Shown: one piece after another, positions 4,067 to 5,337 of the stretch
How the letters are laid out: each line of letters opens with the position of its first letter
Position numbering within the stretch: the stretch's first letter is position 1
Source of the DNA: Phycisphaerales bacterium
Lineage (GTDB): Bacteria; Planctomycetota; Phycisphaerae; Phycisphaerales; UBA1924
NCBI GenBank assembly: GCA_020054055.1
Contig: JAGVLZ010000301.1
Coordinates: forward strand, 1-5,337
Length of the DNA: 5,337 nucleotides
Direction: 5' to 3'
The notes under the pieces: model-generated
The model's database searches: none
Told to the model about the DNA's origin: nothing
The model's input: only the letters and a program-made list of their open reading frames with translations
Program-made: the position numbers and the translations under genes

Positions 4067-5337
4067 TCAGGCGGGGTTGCGCAGCGTGACGTGAGAGAAG
4101 TCCGACGCCGGGGCGGCGTCGGACCTGATCAACTTTGGATCGGGGAGCGGCGGCGGGTCGTTGTCGAGGGTGAACATGAAGTTGTGGCGCACTTCGTTCG
4201 CGTGATATTCGAAGTTCGCCCGGCCATTGAGCTCAAACTTGCAGAAGCCCTGGATCAGGCGCGTGCCGACGCCGGGGGTGGCGGGGAGGGCGATCGCGGG
4301 GACGTTCGATTCGTGCCAGCGAAGGTGGAGGCGAGGGGATGAATTGTGGGTCGCGGACCCCTCTTCGATGTTCCACTTTACCGAGACGAGCCCTGCGGCA
4401 TGTCCGGCGGCGCCGTACTTGAGCGAGTTGGTGAAGAGTTCCTGCACGATCATCGCGAACGCGGTGACCTGTCGGGCGGGGACGTCGACCGGCGGTCCTT
4501 CAACTTCGATGGTGCCGATGGTTTCGGGGGGGGAGAGCGCGCGGACAACGCGCTCGAGGGGCACGGGCGACCAATGCCCCTCGGAAAGAAGGCTGTGCAC
4601 CGATGACATGGCGAGGACGCGCGCCCGGATCGAATCGGCGAACTCACGCACGCCTTCGGTCTCGGCGCTGGTGAGGTCGATGAGCGTGACGAGGCTGGTG
4701 AGGGAGTTTTTGACGCGGTGGTCGAGTTCGCTGAGGAGGAGTTGCTGAGTCCTCGTGGTGTGGCGGAGCGCCTCCTCCGCGGCCTTTGCGTCGGTGATGT
4801 CCTCGGCGACACCGGCGATGCGGACCGTCCGTCCCGATGCGTCGCGCACGGGGTAGGCCCGGTCGTGAACCCAGCGGATGGTTCCGTCCGGTCGGACGAT
4901 GCGAAACTCGTGATTGAATCCGGTGGTGTTGCCGGCGGCGGTTTTCTCGACGCGGGCCCGATCGTCCGGGTGGATCGTGTCGAAGAACCGCCCCGGTGTG
5001 CTCATCACTTCTTCGACGGTGATTCCCCAGATCGACTCGAAAGCCGGGCTGATGTAGCGGAGCGTGCGCGGATTGATCTCGTTCAGCCAGAAGACTTCAG
5101 CGGCGTTCTCGGTGATCTGCCTGAACTTTTCCTCGCTCTCGCGGAGTGCGGACTCGGCCTGCTTTCGCTCCGTGAGGTCCACGATGGTGGTCTGGACAAG
5201 CCGCCTGCCGCCGTACTGCATCGGGTTGCAGCGGACCTCCACCTCCACGATCGTGCCGTCGAGGGCGATGAAGCGCACCTCGCGCGGGCCGGCTTCGCGA
5301 TTCTCGACGAGCACCGTGTGCGCCCTCGCCGCGCACC
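4067..5337 (-). CDS. PAS-PAS sensor histidine kinase, HisKA_2/HWE type (5' end outside the window)
   Basis: The frame is open to the window edge, so the true start lies outside and about 422 codons are visible. Residues are counted from the GTG codon at 5314, which is probably internal. Residues 1-50 are the end of one PAS domain with its PAC motif (IVDLTERKQAESALRESEEKF). Residues 60-180 are a second, complete PAS_3-like domain (HPDDR at 115-119; FRIVRPDGTIRWV; VAEDITDAKAAE). The H-box LLLSELDHRVKNSL (192-205) gives His199 as the likely phosphoacceptor and is of the HisKA_2/HWE kind. The ATPase N-box is QELFTNSLKYGA (291-302, Glu292 and Asn296). A W-x-E motif (Trp333, Glu335) and GVGTRLI (348-354) follow, without the classical DxGxG. 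No transmembrane segment is visible, and the sensed signal is unknown. The protein probably phosphorylates a separate response regulator, not seen here. The Pro-rich tail (385-415) is low-complexity. No clear terminator follows on this strand. Confidence 0.9.
   Translation of the reverse strand, partial: CAARAHTVLVENREAGPREVRFIALDGTIVEVEVRCNPMQYGGRRLVQTTIVDLTERKQAESALRESEEKFRQITENAAEVFWLNEINPRTLRYISPAFESIWGITVEEVMSTPGRFFDTIHPDDRARVEKTAAGNTTGFNHEFRIVRPDGTIRWVHDRAYPVRDASGRTVRIAGVAEDITDAKAAEEALRHTTRTQQLLLSELDHRVKNSLTSLVTLIDLTSAETEGVREFADSIRARVLAMSSVHSLLSEGHWSPVPLERVVRALSPPETIGTIEVEGPPVDVPARQVTAFAMIVQELFTNSLKYGAAGHAAGLVSVKWNIEEGSATHNSSPRLHLRWHESNVPAIALPATPGVGTRLIQGFCKFELNGRANFEYHANEVRHNFMFTLDNDPPPLPDPKLIRSDAAPASDFSHVTLRNPA
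4100..4124 (-). other. Perfect 10-bp hairpin inside the 3' end of the kinase gene
   Basis: GTCCGACGCC (4100-4109) and GGCGTCGGAC (4115-4124) are exact reverse complements around a 5-nt loop. They cover the codons of residues 397-405 in the low-complexity tail, about 30 nt before the stop. It could act as a 3' mRNA structure, a protein-binding site or an inserted mini-palindrome. No T-run follows. Confidence 0.5.

Noticed and set aside
3721..4089. GTG-initiated plus-strand frame of 122 residues as a protein gene
   Set aside because: It has no recognisable domain, is rich in Arg, Gly and Pro as expected from random GC-rich DNA, runs through the intrinsic terminator and overlaps the end of the kinase gene.

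Overview
The window looks like chromosomal DNA of a planctomycete, most likely of the Phycisphaerae type. Four things suggest this: high GC throughout; a secreted protein ending in one short dockerin-like repeat plus a terminal Cys-Pro, as is common in that group; a run of GC-rich mini-hairpins of the kind scattered between planctomycete genes; and a MraZ typical of bacteria with a dcw (division and cell wall) locus. The assignment is inferred from family resemblance; no database was searched.

Layout: (1) 1-225, the leader of the first gene, with a clear ribosome binding site. (2) 226-1608 (+), a secreted protein of 460 residues with two tandem NTF2-like (CaMKII-association/SnoaL-like) domains and a C-terminal dockerin-like repeat. 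(3) 1609-1890, a non-coding spacer with one 10-bp inverted repeat and an array of five GC-rich hairpins. (4) 1891-2976 (-), an amidohydrolase-2 family metal-dependent hydrolase. (5) 2977-3233, a divergent intergenic region with a consensus DnaA box, phased TGGGG-type MraZ boxes and a probable mraZ promoter. (6) 3234-3695 (+), mraZ. (7) 3695-4042, where rsmH would be expected: only a nine-codon reading frame overlapping the mraZ stop, then about 310 nt with no convincing protein but many RNA helices, closed by a strong intrinsic terminator. (8) 4067-5337 (-), the C-terminal part of a PAS-PAS histidine kinase of the HisKA_2/HWE type, running off the right edge.

The genes do not form one pathway. 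The mraZ unit is the most coherent: MraZ probably represses its own promoter through the phased boxes, and its transcript should run through the structured stretch to the terminator at 4042, facing the convergent kinase gene. The best candidates for something undescribed are this structured RNA in place of rsmH and the hairpin array at 1712-1885. The hydrolase, the secreted protein and the kinase appear to be independent units.
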